38,611 bases of DNA from Minisyncoccota bacterium (GTDB taxonomy: Bacteria > Patescibacteriota > Minisyncoccia > Minisyncoccales > CG1-02-41-26), in contig JAQULB010000006.1 of NCBI GenBank assembly GCA_028718785.1, forward strand, positions 1 to 38,611, given 5' to 3'. The notes beneath the pieces were generated by a model. That model made no database searches. It was given only the letters and a program-made list of their open reading frames with translations, and had not been told where the DNA came from. Below are positions 1 through 7,108 of this stretch, one piece after another. The number at the start of each line of letters is the position of its first letter. Within the stretch, counting starts at the first letter, position 1. A program made the position numbers and the translations under genes.

Positions 1-614
1 GCTTTGTAGAGCAAAGCCAATTTGCTTAATGTTTCTCCGCTTTTCACAAAATGAACAAGCCCAGAAACCGCCAAAATAACAAGTTTTTGTCCGGGCTTTA
101 AAACTGATTTTGAAGTTAAATTATTAGCGTCAGCAATTGTGGCTATGGTAATGTCAAACTTTTCTGCCAAAGATGCCATTGTATCTCCCTGCTCAACCGT
201 GTATTCTTCAATTCCCCGTTTGCCCTCGGATGTGCCAATTAAATCAGCTAAAGCCCTGCCTGAAATCAAAAATGGCGGGCTTTGGGGCGATAAAACAGAA
301 CCCCCAACAACACTTAAATCAATCGCGCCAACCCCCAAAGAAGCGGAAGAGAAAAAATAAGGAGCGTTATTTAAAACATTCTTTTCTTCAGCTAATCCGC
401 TGTTGTCCTTGCCAATAAAAAAAGCTGCTAATCCAGCAACCAAAAATCCAAATAACACACAATACAAAAATGGAGATTTAATTAATCTCTCAGGTTTATA
501 CTTTACAAATTTTACGCGTTTAGGAATAAGTCGCTTTGTTAATTGATTTAATTCCGAACAACACTTACAATAATGCCATAAAAGCAAGTAATTTTCAAGA
601 CATTTTGTCCACAA
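1..614 (-). CDS. LysM-domain membrane-anchored protein, partial (C-terminus off window)
   Basis: Not in the ORF track because the frame runs off the left edge; I read it by reverse-complementing the sequence. A short basic, Cys-containing N-terminus ('HYCKCCSELN') is followed by one membrane segment (about 'LYCVLFGFLVAGLAAFFIG'). Then come a Ser/Gly-rich linker, one complete LysM domain ('EYTVEQGDTMASLAEKF' ... 'LKPGQKLVIL') and the start of a second ('HFVKSGETLSKLALLYK'). LysM domains bind peptidoglycan or chitin-like glycans, so this should be an extracytoplasmic wall-binding protein tethered at its N-terminus. An in-frame TAG precedes residue 1, so the start must be a TTG at 614 or the next TTG at 587; neither has a clear ribosome site. 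In CPR genomes such proteins often end in an M23 peptidase domain, but that part is outside the window, so enzyme activity is only a possibility. It is divergent from rsmA. The ORF-track plus-strand ORFs at 139-418 are its shadows. Confidence 0.8.
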   Translation of the reverse strand, partial: MWTKCLENYLLLWHYCKCCSELNQLTKRLIPKRVKFVKYKPERLIKSPFLYCVLFGFLVAGLAAFFIGKDNSGLAEEKNVLNNAPYFFSSASLGVGAIDLSVVGGSVLSPQSPPFLISGRALADLIGTSEGKRGIEEYTVEQGDTMASLAEKFDITIATIADANNLTSKSVLKPGQKLVILAVSGLVHFVKSGETLSKLALLYK

Positions 615-637
615 CCACTAAAAAATAAAAAATTCCC

Positions 638-691
638 GAGACCCGACCTCCTCCCAAACTGAGCCCCGAGCCCTTTGGGAGGTCGGGTCTC
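638..691. repeat. Long imperfect palindrome between divergent genes
   Basis: The arms GAGACCCGACCTCCTCCCAAA and TTTGGGAGGTCGGGTCTC form an 18-bp stem with a 3-nt bulge and a GC-rich loop. It sits between divergently transcribed genes, so it is not a terminator for either. It most resembles the dispersed REP-like palindromes seen elsewhere in this window. It ends about 10 nt upstream of the rsmA start. Confidence 0.7.
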
Positions 692-700
692 TAAAAACTT

Positions 701-1546
701 GTGTTAAATATTCAACAAATCAAAAATATCTTAAAAGAAAATAATATTGCTGTTTTAAAAAAATTTGGGCAAAATTTTTTAATTTCAGAAAATGTTTTAA
801 ATAAAATTATTAAAACAGCCAATATTAGTCCGCAAGATACTATTTTGGAAATTGGTCCGGGCTTGGGAGTTTTAACTTTTGAATTAGCAAAAAGGGCAAA
901 CAAGGTAATTGCCATTGAAAAAGACAGAAAGTTTTTTGAAATCTTCAAGAAAAGTTTAGAAACTCGTGGCATAAAAAATGTTTCTTTGGTAAATGGAGAT
1001 GCGTTAAAGGTTCAACGTTCAACGTTAAACGTTCAACGTTATAAGTTGGTTGCCAACCTCCCCTATAACATTGCCACAGCGGTGATAATGAAATTTTTGC
1101 AAGCAGAAAATCCGCCCCAACAAATAGTGGCAATGATTCAAAAAGAAGTGGCTCAAAGAATTACAGCAACTCCCCCGCAGATGAACAAATTAGCAATTTT
1201 TTGTCAGTTTTATTCCACCCCCAAAATAATTGATATTGTTCCCCCAACTGCTTTTTACCCCAAACCAAAAGTTGACTCTGCCATCTTGGAATTCAAGGAA
1301 CCAAGTGCCTTGTATTCAGGGCACTCGGTTCCTTCCAGAGCCCTTTTCGAGCAAATCGTTGACATTGGTTTCTCCCATCCTCGCAAAACCCTGCTCAACA
1401 ACTTTGCGGAGCCCTGGGCTCCGCAATTTTCCAAAGAAAAAATTAGCCAGTGGCTTTTAGAAAATAATATTCAGCCGAATCAACGGCCAGAAACCTTAAC
1501 TATTAACGATTGGCTCAAATTGACAAAAACCTTTAAATCCTGTTAA
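701..1546 (+). CDS. rsmA: 16S rRNA (adenine(1518)-N6/adenine(1519)-N6)-dimethyltransferase
   Basis: RsmA/KsgA uses S-adenosylmethionine to dimethylate two adjacent adenines near the 3' end of 16S rRNA during small-subunit maturation. The 281-aa product is of normal family length. It has the N-terminal 'KKFGQNFL' (about residue 20), the SAM-binding 'EIGPGLGVLT' (about 49), an acidic 'IEKD', 'NGDAL' (about 103), the catalytic 'NLPYNI' (about 119) and 'FYPKPKVDSAI' (about 184), followed by 'RKTLLNN'. The start is GTG with no clear ribosome site. The gene is unusual in carrying three repeat-like insertions in frame: an ACGTT iteration between motifs III and IV, a hairpin after 'KVDSAILEFKE', and a perfect palindrome after 'TLLNNF'. 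All lie in loop positions and leave the motifs intact, so the protein is probably functional. Confidence 0.95.
   Translation: MLNIQQIKNILKENNIAVLKKFGQNFLISENVLNKIIKTANISPQDTILEIGPGLGVLTFELAKRANKVIAIEKDRKFFEIFKKSLETRGIKNVSLVNGDALKVQRSTLNVQRYKLVANLPYNIATAVIMKFLQAENPPQQIVAMIQKEVAQRITATPPQMNKLAIFCQFYSTPKIIDIVPPTAFYPKPKVDSAILEFKEPSALYSGHSVPSRALFEQIVDIGFSHPRKTLLNNFAEPWAPQFSKEKISQWLLENNIQPNQRPETLTINDWLKLTKTFKSC
1009..1043 (+). repeat. ACGTT iterated repeat inside rsmA
   Basis: The units GTTCAACGTT, CAACGTTAAACGTT and CAACGTTATA follow one another and encode 'VQRSTLNVQRYK'. The same CAACGTT/AAACGTT unit recurs between yidD and yidC and at the rnpA 3' end. This argues for a dispersed repeat that inserted in frame rather than conserved protein sequence. 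Confidence 0.75.
1297..1332. repeat. Hairpin repeat inside rsmA
   Basis: The arms GGAACCAAGTGCCTTG and CAGGGCACTCGGTTCC (two mismatches, 4-nt loop) form a 16-bp stem encoding 'PSALYSGHSVPS' within a family-variable segment. Confidence 0.7.
1404..1426. repeat. Perfect 10-bp palindrome inside rsmA
   Basis: TTGCGGAGCC, the loop CTG, then GGCTCCGCAA. It encodes the loop 'AEPWAPQ' after the conserved 'TLLNNF' block. Confidence 0.75.
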
Positions 1547-1557
1547 TATAAAGGAAT

Positions 1558-1974
1558 ATGGAACTAACCGAAAAACAAAAAAATAGAATAGAAAAAATTA
1601 GCCAGAAGTGTTCGCTGGCTTTGCTTTTATTGTTTGGCTCACAAGTAACTGGGCAAACCCACAAAGAAAGCGATTTTGATATCGCCTATATTGCCGAAAA
1701 ACAGCTAAACTTAAAACAAGAAAGTCAGTTCATTGTTGATTTAAACGGAATTTTCAAAACTGAAAAAGTGGACTTAACTAATCTAAAAAACGCCTCTCCC
1801 TTGCTGGTCTTTGGCATTTTTCAAAATTGCCAAATTTTATACCAAAACCAAAAAGATCCTTTGCTTTTTGCTCGCTTGCGCGTTTATTCTTTCAAGCGAT
1901 ACATTGAAACAAAACCTTTTTATGAGCTAAAATTCCAAAGGTTGCGGAAAAAATTAGTAAAAGTGGCTGGATAA
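1558..1974 (+). CDS. mntA: MntA-type minimal nucleotidyltransferase (antitoxin of HepT)
   Basis: This is a small nucleotidyltransferase of the DNA-polymerase-beta superfamily. The active site fits GSX10DXD exactly: 'LFGSQVTGQTHKESDFDIAY' (about residues 22-41). MntA proteins are antitoxins that inactivate a HEPN RNase partner by adding AMP to it. The partner follows 4 nt downstream, which supports this role over a stand-alone transferase. The length (138 aa) is usual for the family. The ATG has an AAAGGA about 2 nt upstream, and the gene follows rsmA by only 11 nt, so it may be cotranscribed with it. That AMPylation occurs is inferred from the family. Confidence 0.85.
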   Translation: MELTEKQKNRIEKISQKCSLALLLLFGSQVTGQTHKESDFDIAYIAEKQLNLKQESQFIVDLNGIFKTEKVDLTNLKNASPLLVFGIFQNCQILYQNQKDPLLFARLRVYSFKRYIETKPFYELKFQRLRKKLVKVAG

Positions 1975-1978
1975 AATT

Positions 1979-2410
1979 ATGACATTTCAAGAATCTTTTA
2001 TTTTAGAAAAACTCAACACGATTTCCGAATACACAGAGGAAATCAACCACCTCTTTCGTTTTTCAGTTAAAGAAATTTTAAATGACAGCGAGAAAATGCA
2101 CATTGCCGAGCGATTATGTCAGCTAATTGTTGACGCAATGATAGATATAAACCAGCACTTCATCAAAGAACTCAACTTAAAGATTTCCGATGATTTACAG
2201 GGCACTTTTTATATTTTGGGTGAAAATAATGTTTTGCCAAAAAATTTTGCTTTAAAAATAGCTCCGGTAGTGGGAATAAGAAATCGTTTAGTCCACAAAT
2301 ATGACGAGCTAAGCCCAAAAATATTTATTGAATCGCTTTATAAAGATAGGAATGACTTTGATCTTTATGCTAAATATATCAATGAATATTTAATAAAAAT
2401 CTCTAATTAG
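1979..2410 (+). CDS. hepT: HepT-like HEPN toxin (DUF86 family)
   Basis: This all-alpha HEPN protein has the RNase signature Rx4HxY near its C-terminal third: 'RNRLVHKYD' (about residues 102-110). HepT toxins cleave RNA, and the Tyr of the motif is the residue that MntA modifies. The 143-aa length and tight coupling to the upstream nucleotidyltransferase are typical of a MntA-HepT module. All motif residues are present, so it is probably active or at least intact. A hairpin with a T-run follows about 35 nt after the stop. Confidence 0.85.
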   Translation: MTFQESFILEKLNTISEYTEEINHLFRFSVKEILNDSEKMHIAERLCQLIVDAMIDINQHFIKELNLKISDDLQGTFYILGENNVLPKNFALKIAPVVGIRNRLVHKYDELSPKIFIESLYKDRNDFDLYAKYINEYLIKISN

Positions 2411-2445
2411 CAATCCTTGCAAAATCCTTTAAAACATTACACAAT

Positions 2446-2481
2446 AAAACTAACAGTTCGCTTCGCTCCTGCTAGTTTTTT
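2446..2481 (+). terminator. Probable intrinsic terminator after hepT
   Basis: The stem AAAACTAACAG / CTGCTAGTTTT (one mismatch) has the loop TTCGCTTCGCTC and is followed by a T-run. It lies 35 nt past the hepT stop and would end the rsmA-mntA-hepT transcript. Confidence 0.6.
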
Positions 2482-2588
2482 AGAAACCTCTCGGTTTCTA
2501 ACGCTCGCAAGCTCGCTGTTTTCCTACACGGGGAAATACCCAATTTCCCCGACCCCCTTTGTGCATATCGGAATAAAAATCCGATATG
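2482..2588. repeat. Chain of hairpins upstream of the methyltransferase
   Basis: Three separate inverted repeats lie in about 105 nt: AGAAACC/GGTTTCT (2482-2499), GGGGAAAT/ATTTCCCC (2530-2550) and CATATCGGA/TCCGATATG (2564-2588). The last contains the ATG at 2586, so it could hide a start codon in mRNA. I see no other gene in 2411-2585. Confidence 0.6.
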
Positions 2589-3275
2589 AATAAATACTTT
2601 TTATTTATGTCATCTCCTTACGATAATTTTGCTAAATATTACGACGGCTGGTTTATTGGCCCATTCTTAAAAGCCCATCACAAACAAGCCATAAAATTTA
2701 TTGCTCCATATATTAAAGAAAACAGCAGTGTTTTAGATGTTGGCTGTGGCACAGGCGCTTTTTTAAAACAACTTGTCAAAAGAAGCAGGCCTTCGACCCG
2801 AGACTTCGGCGAGCTCAGTCGAACCGCTCAGGCCAAGGGTTTAAAAGTTTTTGGCATTGACGCAAGCGCTGGCATGATAAAACGATGTCAAAAAAAGAAA
2901 ATCCCCAATGCCAATTTTCAAATCGCCCAAGCTGAAGACATTCCCTTTCCCAACGATTCTTTTGACCTCATCACCTGCGTTGATAGCTTATACCATTTAA
3001 ATCCAGAAAAATTTTTTGCCGAATGCCACCGTGCCCTAAAACCGGGTGGATTAGTTTTTTTAGATACAATTTCAGTTGACCATTGCAAGATTTTCACAAA
3101 ATTATCAATTTTTTTCACCCGATTTTTCCAAGCTTGGCAAAAAGCAAAATATTTAAAGTTTCAAGAAATAAAAAGTATTGCCAAAGCAACTGGCTTTAAT
3201 ATTATAAAATCACAAGCTAAAAGTTTTCCCCTTGCCCCATATTATAAAACTTGGCTTATTGTTTTACAAAAATAG
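2586..3275 (+). CDS. Class I SAM-dependent methyltransferase (Methyltransf_11 type)
   Basis: A Rossmann-fold methyltransferase with 'VLDVGCGTGAFLKQL' (motif I, about residues 49-63), an acidic 'FGIDASAGMI', 'AEDIPFPNDSFDLITCVDSL' and 'ALKPGGLVFLD'. The substrate cannot be told; UbiE-like quinone, lipid and small-molecule enzymes share these motifs. A repeat-derived insertion encoding roughly 'RSRPSTRDFGELSRTAQA' lies between motif I and motif II and lengthens an otherwise compact domain. The start is either 2586, inside a hairpin, or the internal ATG at 2607 ('MSSPYDNFAKYY'), which looks more like family N-termini; neither has a clear ribosome site. It ends 6 nt before the VirB6-like gene and is probably cotranscribed with it. 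Confidence 0.85.
   Translation: MNKYFLFMSSPYDNFAKYYDGWFIGPFLKAHHKQAIKFIAPYIKENSSVLDVGCGTGAFLKQLVKRSRPSTRDFGELSRTAQAKGLKVFGIDASAGMIKRCQKKKIPNANFQIAQAEDIPFPNDSFDLITCVDSLYHLNPEKFFAECHRALKPGGLVFLDTISVDHCKIFTKLSIFFTRFFQAWQKAKYLKFQEIKSIAKATGFNIIKSQAKSFPLAPYYKTWLIVLQK
2787..2834. repeat. TTCGAC-type palindromic repeat inside the methyltransferase
   Basis: An imperfect palindrome built on GGCCTTCGAC ... GTCGAACCGCTCAGGCC with an internal CTTCGGCGAGCTCAG. It belongs to the same TTCGAC/GAGCTCAG family as the element at 14390-14408. It is in frame and interrupts a conserved fold at a loop. Confidence 0.7.
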
Positions 3276-3281
3276 TCAACT

Positions 3282-5339
3282 ATGTTTAAAATGCTTCAGA
3301 AATTACAGTCAAAAATACCAAACAGCCAGAAGGGGTGGGCAGTTCTTGGGGGTGCCATACTAACGGGAATAGCAACAACAGTAGGTGTAACAATCGGCGG
3401 ACTTGCCACAAAAGCTCTTACTGGAGGAATGTTAATTCTCGCTGTACTTGCTTTTGGTTGGGCGCTCAGCTGGGCTTTTTTAGGATTGGGATTGGATATT
3501 TTGAATTGGGGCATTATGGGAAAATTCACTGGTGGAATGTCGATGACAAATCCAGCAAACAATACAATAATCCAAATTGGCTGGACGCTTTTGCGGGATT
3601 TAACTAATATGTTTTTTATTTTGGGTTTAGCATATATTGGCTTGGCCACGGCTTTGAATTTTGCCAGCTTTAACACTAAAAAAACTTTTACAACCTTAAT
3701 AATAATTGCTCTTTTGATAAACTTTACTCCAGTAATCTGTGGTTTAATTGTTGATAGCGCAAACATTATAATGAATTTTTTCCTTTCCGAAGTTAACTTT
3801 AACTCTATCGCTGATTCTTATAAATCCTCTCATGACGCAATGGGTACTATAAACGAAAAAAACGCATGGGACAATATGGTATATTGGGTAACAAGATATT
3901 TTTTGAATAGTTTATATGGAATTGCAGCTGGATCTGTTATGATGATTTTTGGACTTTTACTCATATTACGCAATTTTATAATTTGGCTTTTAGTAATTTT
4001 ATCGCCCATAGCATTTTTCTTGCGTATTTTTGATTTTTCTAAACAATGGTTCCAAAAGTGGTGGGGCTGGTTTGTTAGCTGGAGTTTTATTGGTATACCA
4101 GCTGCATTTTTTCTTTATTTGTCTAATCATTTAATGATTTTGGCAAAGTCAAATCAAATTCCCAACGCAACTCAAGTAGACGCCTTGGGAGCTGCATTGT
4201 CACCCTATATCATTACGATTGTTTTTATGATTATTGCCCTTATTGCAACATTAAAAACAAGAGCAATTGGTAGCGGCATTATAATGAACACAGCCAATAA
4301 ATTAGCGGGCAAGGCTAAATCCTTGCCAGGATTGGTGCAAAGCAAAATTGGCCGACCAATGGGACAGAAGGTTGGAGATGTAGCTGGCACCACCGTAACA
4401 GCTGGCGTAGCTACTGCAAAAGCTGGGTTCAAAGAGTCGAAAGCTTCCGGAGAAGGGTTCTTTGCAAACCTTGGAGCTGGAGCGGCAAATTGGGCTCGGC
4501 AGAGGGGTGGGTTAACAAAAAAAGGAATGGCCGAAGGATTAAAATTAAAAGAAGAAAGCAAATACAAAACACGAAAAGCAGCCGAACAATATGGACTTGC
4601 TAAACTTGGTACAGCTGACAAGATTAGGAGGAAAGAGCTCGACACGGAAGTTCTCATGAAAGACCTTAAAGAGATGAGTGAAGATGACAGAAAGGCAGCT
4701 GTCGTAAGGATAAACAAAAAACCAACGAAAACTCAAGAAGATATTCGCAACCTTATGGCTTTAATGCGTATTAAGGCAGAGGAGCAGGAAACAATAGAAC
4801 CCGCCGATATAGCAGCGACTCAAGAGTTTGGCTGGATTGATAAAAAAGTTGGTAAAGACCTATCATCAGCCAGACCAGACTTAGCAGACCAATTACAATA
4901 TAATAAAAACGATTTTGATAAGGAAGTAGAGAAAAGGATAAGAGCAACAAACCCCGCCTATGCTAGTACTAGCATTCCCATCCCTTCCGCAGTGAAAACA
5001 ATTGAGGAAGAAAGGTTTAAAAGAGAATTAACCCAGAAATCAATCGAAAAAGCTACCCCTGAAAAGTTCTCTAAATTGTTCCAGCTTGACGCCTTAAAAG
5101 GAAAAACTCCCGACCAACTCGCCGAAATCGCTCGACATATAAACCCCACTCAATTGAAGGCTTATGGGAAAAAAGCAAATACTGCCGACAGATTAGAATT
5201 TGGAAAATTATTTACTCCTGGCTCTGCGAATGAAACAGCACTAGTAAATATTGCCACAAACCCGGCTACCCCGCCCGATGTTACCATAAAAATACAAAAC
5301 TTTCTTAAAGAAATCCAGTCTAATCCAAACTTTTTATAA
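3282..5339 (+). CDS. VirB6/TrbL-like polytopic T4SS membrane protein
   Basis: The N-terminal half (about residues 15-325) has roughly seven or eight hydrophobic segments. These include 'LRDLTNMFFILGLAYIGLA', 'FTTLIIIALLINFTPVICG' and 'LLVILSPIAFFLRIF', followed by 'YIITIVFMIIALIATL'. The pattern and the Trp-rich 'WFQKWWGWFVSW' loop are typical of VirB6/TrbL-like inner-membrane channel components. The C-terminal half (about 330-685) is hydrophilic and Lys/Glu-rich, probably cytoplasmic, with no domain I recognise. It sits 9 nt before a small hypothetical gene and just after the methyltransferase. It is on the opposite strand from the main T4SS array, so it is separately transcribed. The VirB6 assignment rests on topology and context. 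Confidence 0.75.
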   Translation: MFKMLQKLQSKIPNSQKGWAVLGGAILTGIATTVGVTIGGLATKALTGGMLILAVLAFGWALSWAFLGLGLDILNWGIMGKFTGGMSMTNPANNTIIQIGWTLLRDLTNMFFILGLAYIGLATALNFASFNTKKTFTTLIIIALLINFTPVICGLIVDSANIIMNFFLSEVNFNSIADSYKSSHDAMGTINEKNAWDNMVYWVTRYFLNSLYGIAAGSVMMIFGLLLILRNFIIWLLVILSPIAFFLRIFDFSKQWFQKWWGWFVSWSFIGIPAAFFLYLSNHLMILAKSNQIPNATQVDALGAALSPYIITIVFMIIALIATLKTRAIGSGIIMNTANKLAGKAKSLPGLVQSKIGRPMGQKVGDVAGTTVTAGVATAKAGFKESKASGEGFFANLGAGAANWARQRGGLTKKGMAEGLKLKEESKYKTRKAAEQYGLAKLGTADKIRRKELDTEVLMKDLKEMSEDDRKAAVVRINKKPTKTQEDIRNLMALMRIKAEEQETIEPADIAATQEFGWIDKKVGKDLSSARPDLADQLQYNKNDFDKEVEKRIRATNPAYASTSIPIPSAVKTIEEERFKRELTQKSIEKATPEKFSKLFQLDALKGKTPDQLAEIARHINPTQLKAYGKKANTADRLEFGKLFTPGSANETALVNIATNPATPPDVTIKIQNFLKEIQSNPNFL

Positions 5340-5347
5340 AAACGAAC

Positions 5348-5761
5348 ATGGCAGAACCAAGCACAAAACCAACAACTAACATTGTTTTTCCAGAAAACAT
5401 AACCGATATAATTTTTGATATTTTAAAGAACAGTGGTCTTAATCAAACAGAAGATGAAATTGTTGAAAAAAGAAAAAAAGGCGAAACTTTTTATGGCGCA
5501 ATTTTGGGAAAACTACTTAAAAAAATTGCCACGGAAAAAATATCTTTTGAGCAATTCGTTGACACCTTAAGCCAAGAAATGCAAATTGATAAAGAAAAAT
5601 CTCAACAAATTGCTCAAGAAGCAAAAATAAGAATATTAGACCGTATAGACAATCCCGAAACACAACTAGAAAAAAAAGAACCCAACAGGATTCAAGAAGA
5701 ATTAGCTAAACCTAAACAAAAACCAAATAAGTCAGATGGCTATCGGGAACCAATAGGGTAA
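5348..5761 (+). CDS. Small hypothetical protein linked to the VirB6-like gene
   Basis: This 137-aa soluble, charged protein has no signal peptide or membrane segment. It is predicted mostly helical, with the core 'FDILKNSGLNQTEDEIVEKR' and a Lys/Pro-rich tail. I do not recognise a domain with a known function. The spacing of 8 nt after the VirB6-like gene suggests translational coupling and a role linked to the secretion channel, for example as a chaperone or stator, but this is only contextual. It is followed directly by a bidirectional terminator. Confidence 0.65.
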   Translation: MAEPSTKPTTNIVFPENITDIIFDILKNSGLNQTEDEIVEKRKKGETFYGAILGKLLKKIATEKISFEQFVDTLSQEMQIDKEKSQQIAQEAKIRILDRIDNPETQLEKKEPNRIQEELAKPKQKPNKSDGYREPIG

Positions 5762-5778
5762 AATTGCTTTTATAAAAT

Positions 5779-5817
5779 AAAACAAGGAAAGCAGGCAATG
5801 CTTCCCTTGTTGTTTTG
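5779..5817. terminator. Bidirectional terminator between convergent genes
   Basis: A stem of AACAAGG-AAAGCA / TGCTT-CCCTTGTT with the loop GGCAA, an A-rich left flank and a T-rich right flank. It lies between the 3' ends of the 137-aa gene (plus) and the SPFH-like gene (minus). Confidence 0.7.
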
Positions 5818-5840
5818 ACAACGACGAATAAGACAATCAA

Positions 5841-6896
5841 TTAATTGCTGTCATCATCATCGTCATCGTTGTCATTATCCATGTTTTGGTTTTGGTTTTG
5901 ACCCTGAACAGGATTGAAATACGGAATAGCAAACTTGCCGAAGTTAACATTCCCCTTGGCTCCTTGCTTTAGGGCAATCAACTTTTCAATTGCCTGTTCA
6001 GAAAGACCGGACTGCTTTAAGGTCTCTGCCATAGCAGCTATCCCTTGGGCAGCTTCCCTGTCTGCTATAACAACCGCTCCGTCTTTCCGATCAAGAGAAA
6101 CATCCACCAACCCAAAGGACTCAATCCACAGACCAAGACCCAAAGCATCCGGCATCCCTTCGGGGGGTATGTTTGGCATTTCTCCCTCGGGAGTGCCCAA
6201 AAGCAAATGGGCTATTGGAGGAACAAACAATTGAGGGTCTTCCTGTAAAAGAACCTCATACTCAGTTGTTTTTGCTATCTGTCTAAGAGCCTGAGAAAAA
6301 ATAGTGCCCTTATTAGACAAATAAGCAAATGTTCCTTCAATGAGTCCATTCCAAAAAAATCTTAATACCGCCTCTGGGTCCTCGTAATTAATTCGCCACC
6401 TAATAGCGTAACTAACCTTTATAGATCCAGCTGGAAGAGACGGTTTGCCATTAGGGTCCCTCTTTTTAAAAGCTGGTATCCCATCAAATAGCAGTTCTCT
6501 GTTTTCAATCTGAGCTGCTATCTTGATCATCTCCACTCCGATGTATCGTTGACCCCTTTGCCAGAGCCAGTTAACCCCTGCTTGAAAAATATAAGGTACT
6601 GGCATACCAAGGGCCACGGCCAACCCAATAAAACCAGGTTCTGGTGTTCTGATCCTAACCTTGCCAAAGATTCCCAGCCAAAGAATTATTGCTATAATAC
6701 CAACAGCCCAATGGCCAACCCCTCTTTGACGAGCTCCCAACCACCAAATTATCCCGATTAAAGAGTAAAGAGTAGTTACGATAAAAAAGGACATGGGCAT
6801 TCTCAGATCATGAAAACGCCTACCCCCAATACACCAAGAAAGACCAATGGGAAGTGCGAAGTACCCAACGATTAATAAAAATACAAATACCAACAT
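5841..6896 (-). CDS. SPFH/band-7-like membrane protein
   Basis: Three hydrophobic N-terminal segments ('MLVFVFLLIVGYFALPIGL', 'FFIVTTLYSLIGIIWWLG', 'WAVGIIAIILWLGIFG') precede a soluble region. That region contains 'IKVSYAIRWRINYEDPEAVL' and a helical 'AAQGIAAMAETLKQSG', which read like a band-7 (SPFH) beta-alpha domain and its trailing coiled coil. The tail is Gln/Asn-rich and then strongly acidic ('DNDNDDDDDDSN'). I start at the ATG at 6896 because AGGAAAGGA lies 7 nt upstream, rather than at the TTG at 6926 used by the ORF track. It is a single-gene unit with its own consensus promoter. SPFH proteins scaffold membrane domains and often modulate proteases; the role here is unknown. The family assignment is moderate. 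Confidence 0.6.
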   Translation of the reverse strand: MLVFVFLLIVGYFALPIGLSWCIGGRRFHDLRMPMSFFIVTTLYSLIGIIWWLGARQRGVGHWAVGIIAIILWLGIFGKVRIRTPEPGFIGLAVALGMPVPYIFQAGVNWLWQRGQRYIGVEMIKIAAQIENRELLFDGIPAFKKRDPNGKPSLPAGSIKVSYAIRWRINYEDPEAVLRFFWNGLIEGTFAYLSNKGTIFSQALRQIAKTTEYEVLLQEDPQLFVPPIAHLLLGTPEGEMPNIPPEGMPDALGLGLWIESFGLVDVSLDRKDGAVVIADREAAQGIAAMAETLKQSGLSEQAIEKLIALKQGAKGNVNFGKFAIPYFNPVQGQNQNQNMDNDNDDDDDDSN

Positions 6897-6907
6897 TTCC
6901 AATCCTT

Positions 6908-7047
6908 TCCTTGCTATTATTAGCAAGAATTAAAAAATCTAGATAACTATCTTATAAACAAAAAATCGTCTTATACGATAATCCGATTTTTAATGAACAC
7001 TAAAATTAAACCTTTTATATTATAACACCTGTTTATTTAATTGTCAA
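6908..7047 (-). promoter_or_regulatory. Consensus sigma-70 promoter and structured leader of the SPFH-like gene
   Basis: Reading the minus strand, TTGACA (7042-7047), a 17-bp spacer and TATAAT (7019-7024) match the consensus exactly. Transcription would start near 7012, giving a leader of about 115 nt. The leader holds an inverted repeat AAAAATCG/CGATTTTT (6961-6991) and the hairpin CTTGCTA-TTAT-TAGCAAG (6910-6927), which ends just before the AGGAAAGGA ribosome site. A perfect promoter with two hairpins ahead of the ribosome site suggests strong transcription with some post-transcriptional control; that is inference. Confidence 0.75.
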
Positions 7048-7108
7048 ATTTTTTACCCAATCCCCGCCAAAAGAAGACGGTTCTTATCGCGAAGTTGTGG
7101 AGTAAAAA

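Noticed and set aside
139-418. Two plus-strand ORFs of 73 and 81 aa
   Set aside because: They lie opposite the minus-strand LysM gene, whose translation shows clear LysM repeats.
603-611. DnaA-box-like TGTGGACAA upstream of the LysM gene
   Set aside because: A single isolated match far from dnaA and inside the start region of a coding frame; chance is likely.
638-691. Terminator for rsmA or the LysM gene
   Set aside because: It lies upstream of both divergent genes and lacks a T-run.
3296-3766. 156-aa minus ORF, plus 170-aa minus ORF at 4205-4717
   Set aside because: Antisense shadows of the VirB6-like gene with no domain or start signal; the sense frame has coherent membrane segments.
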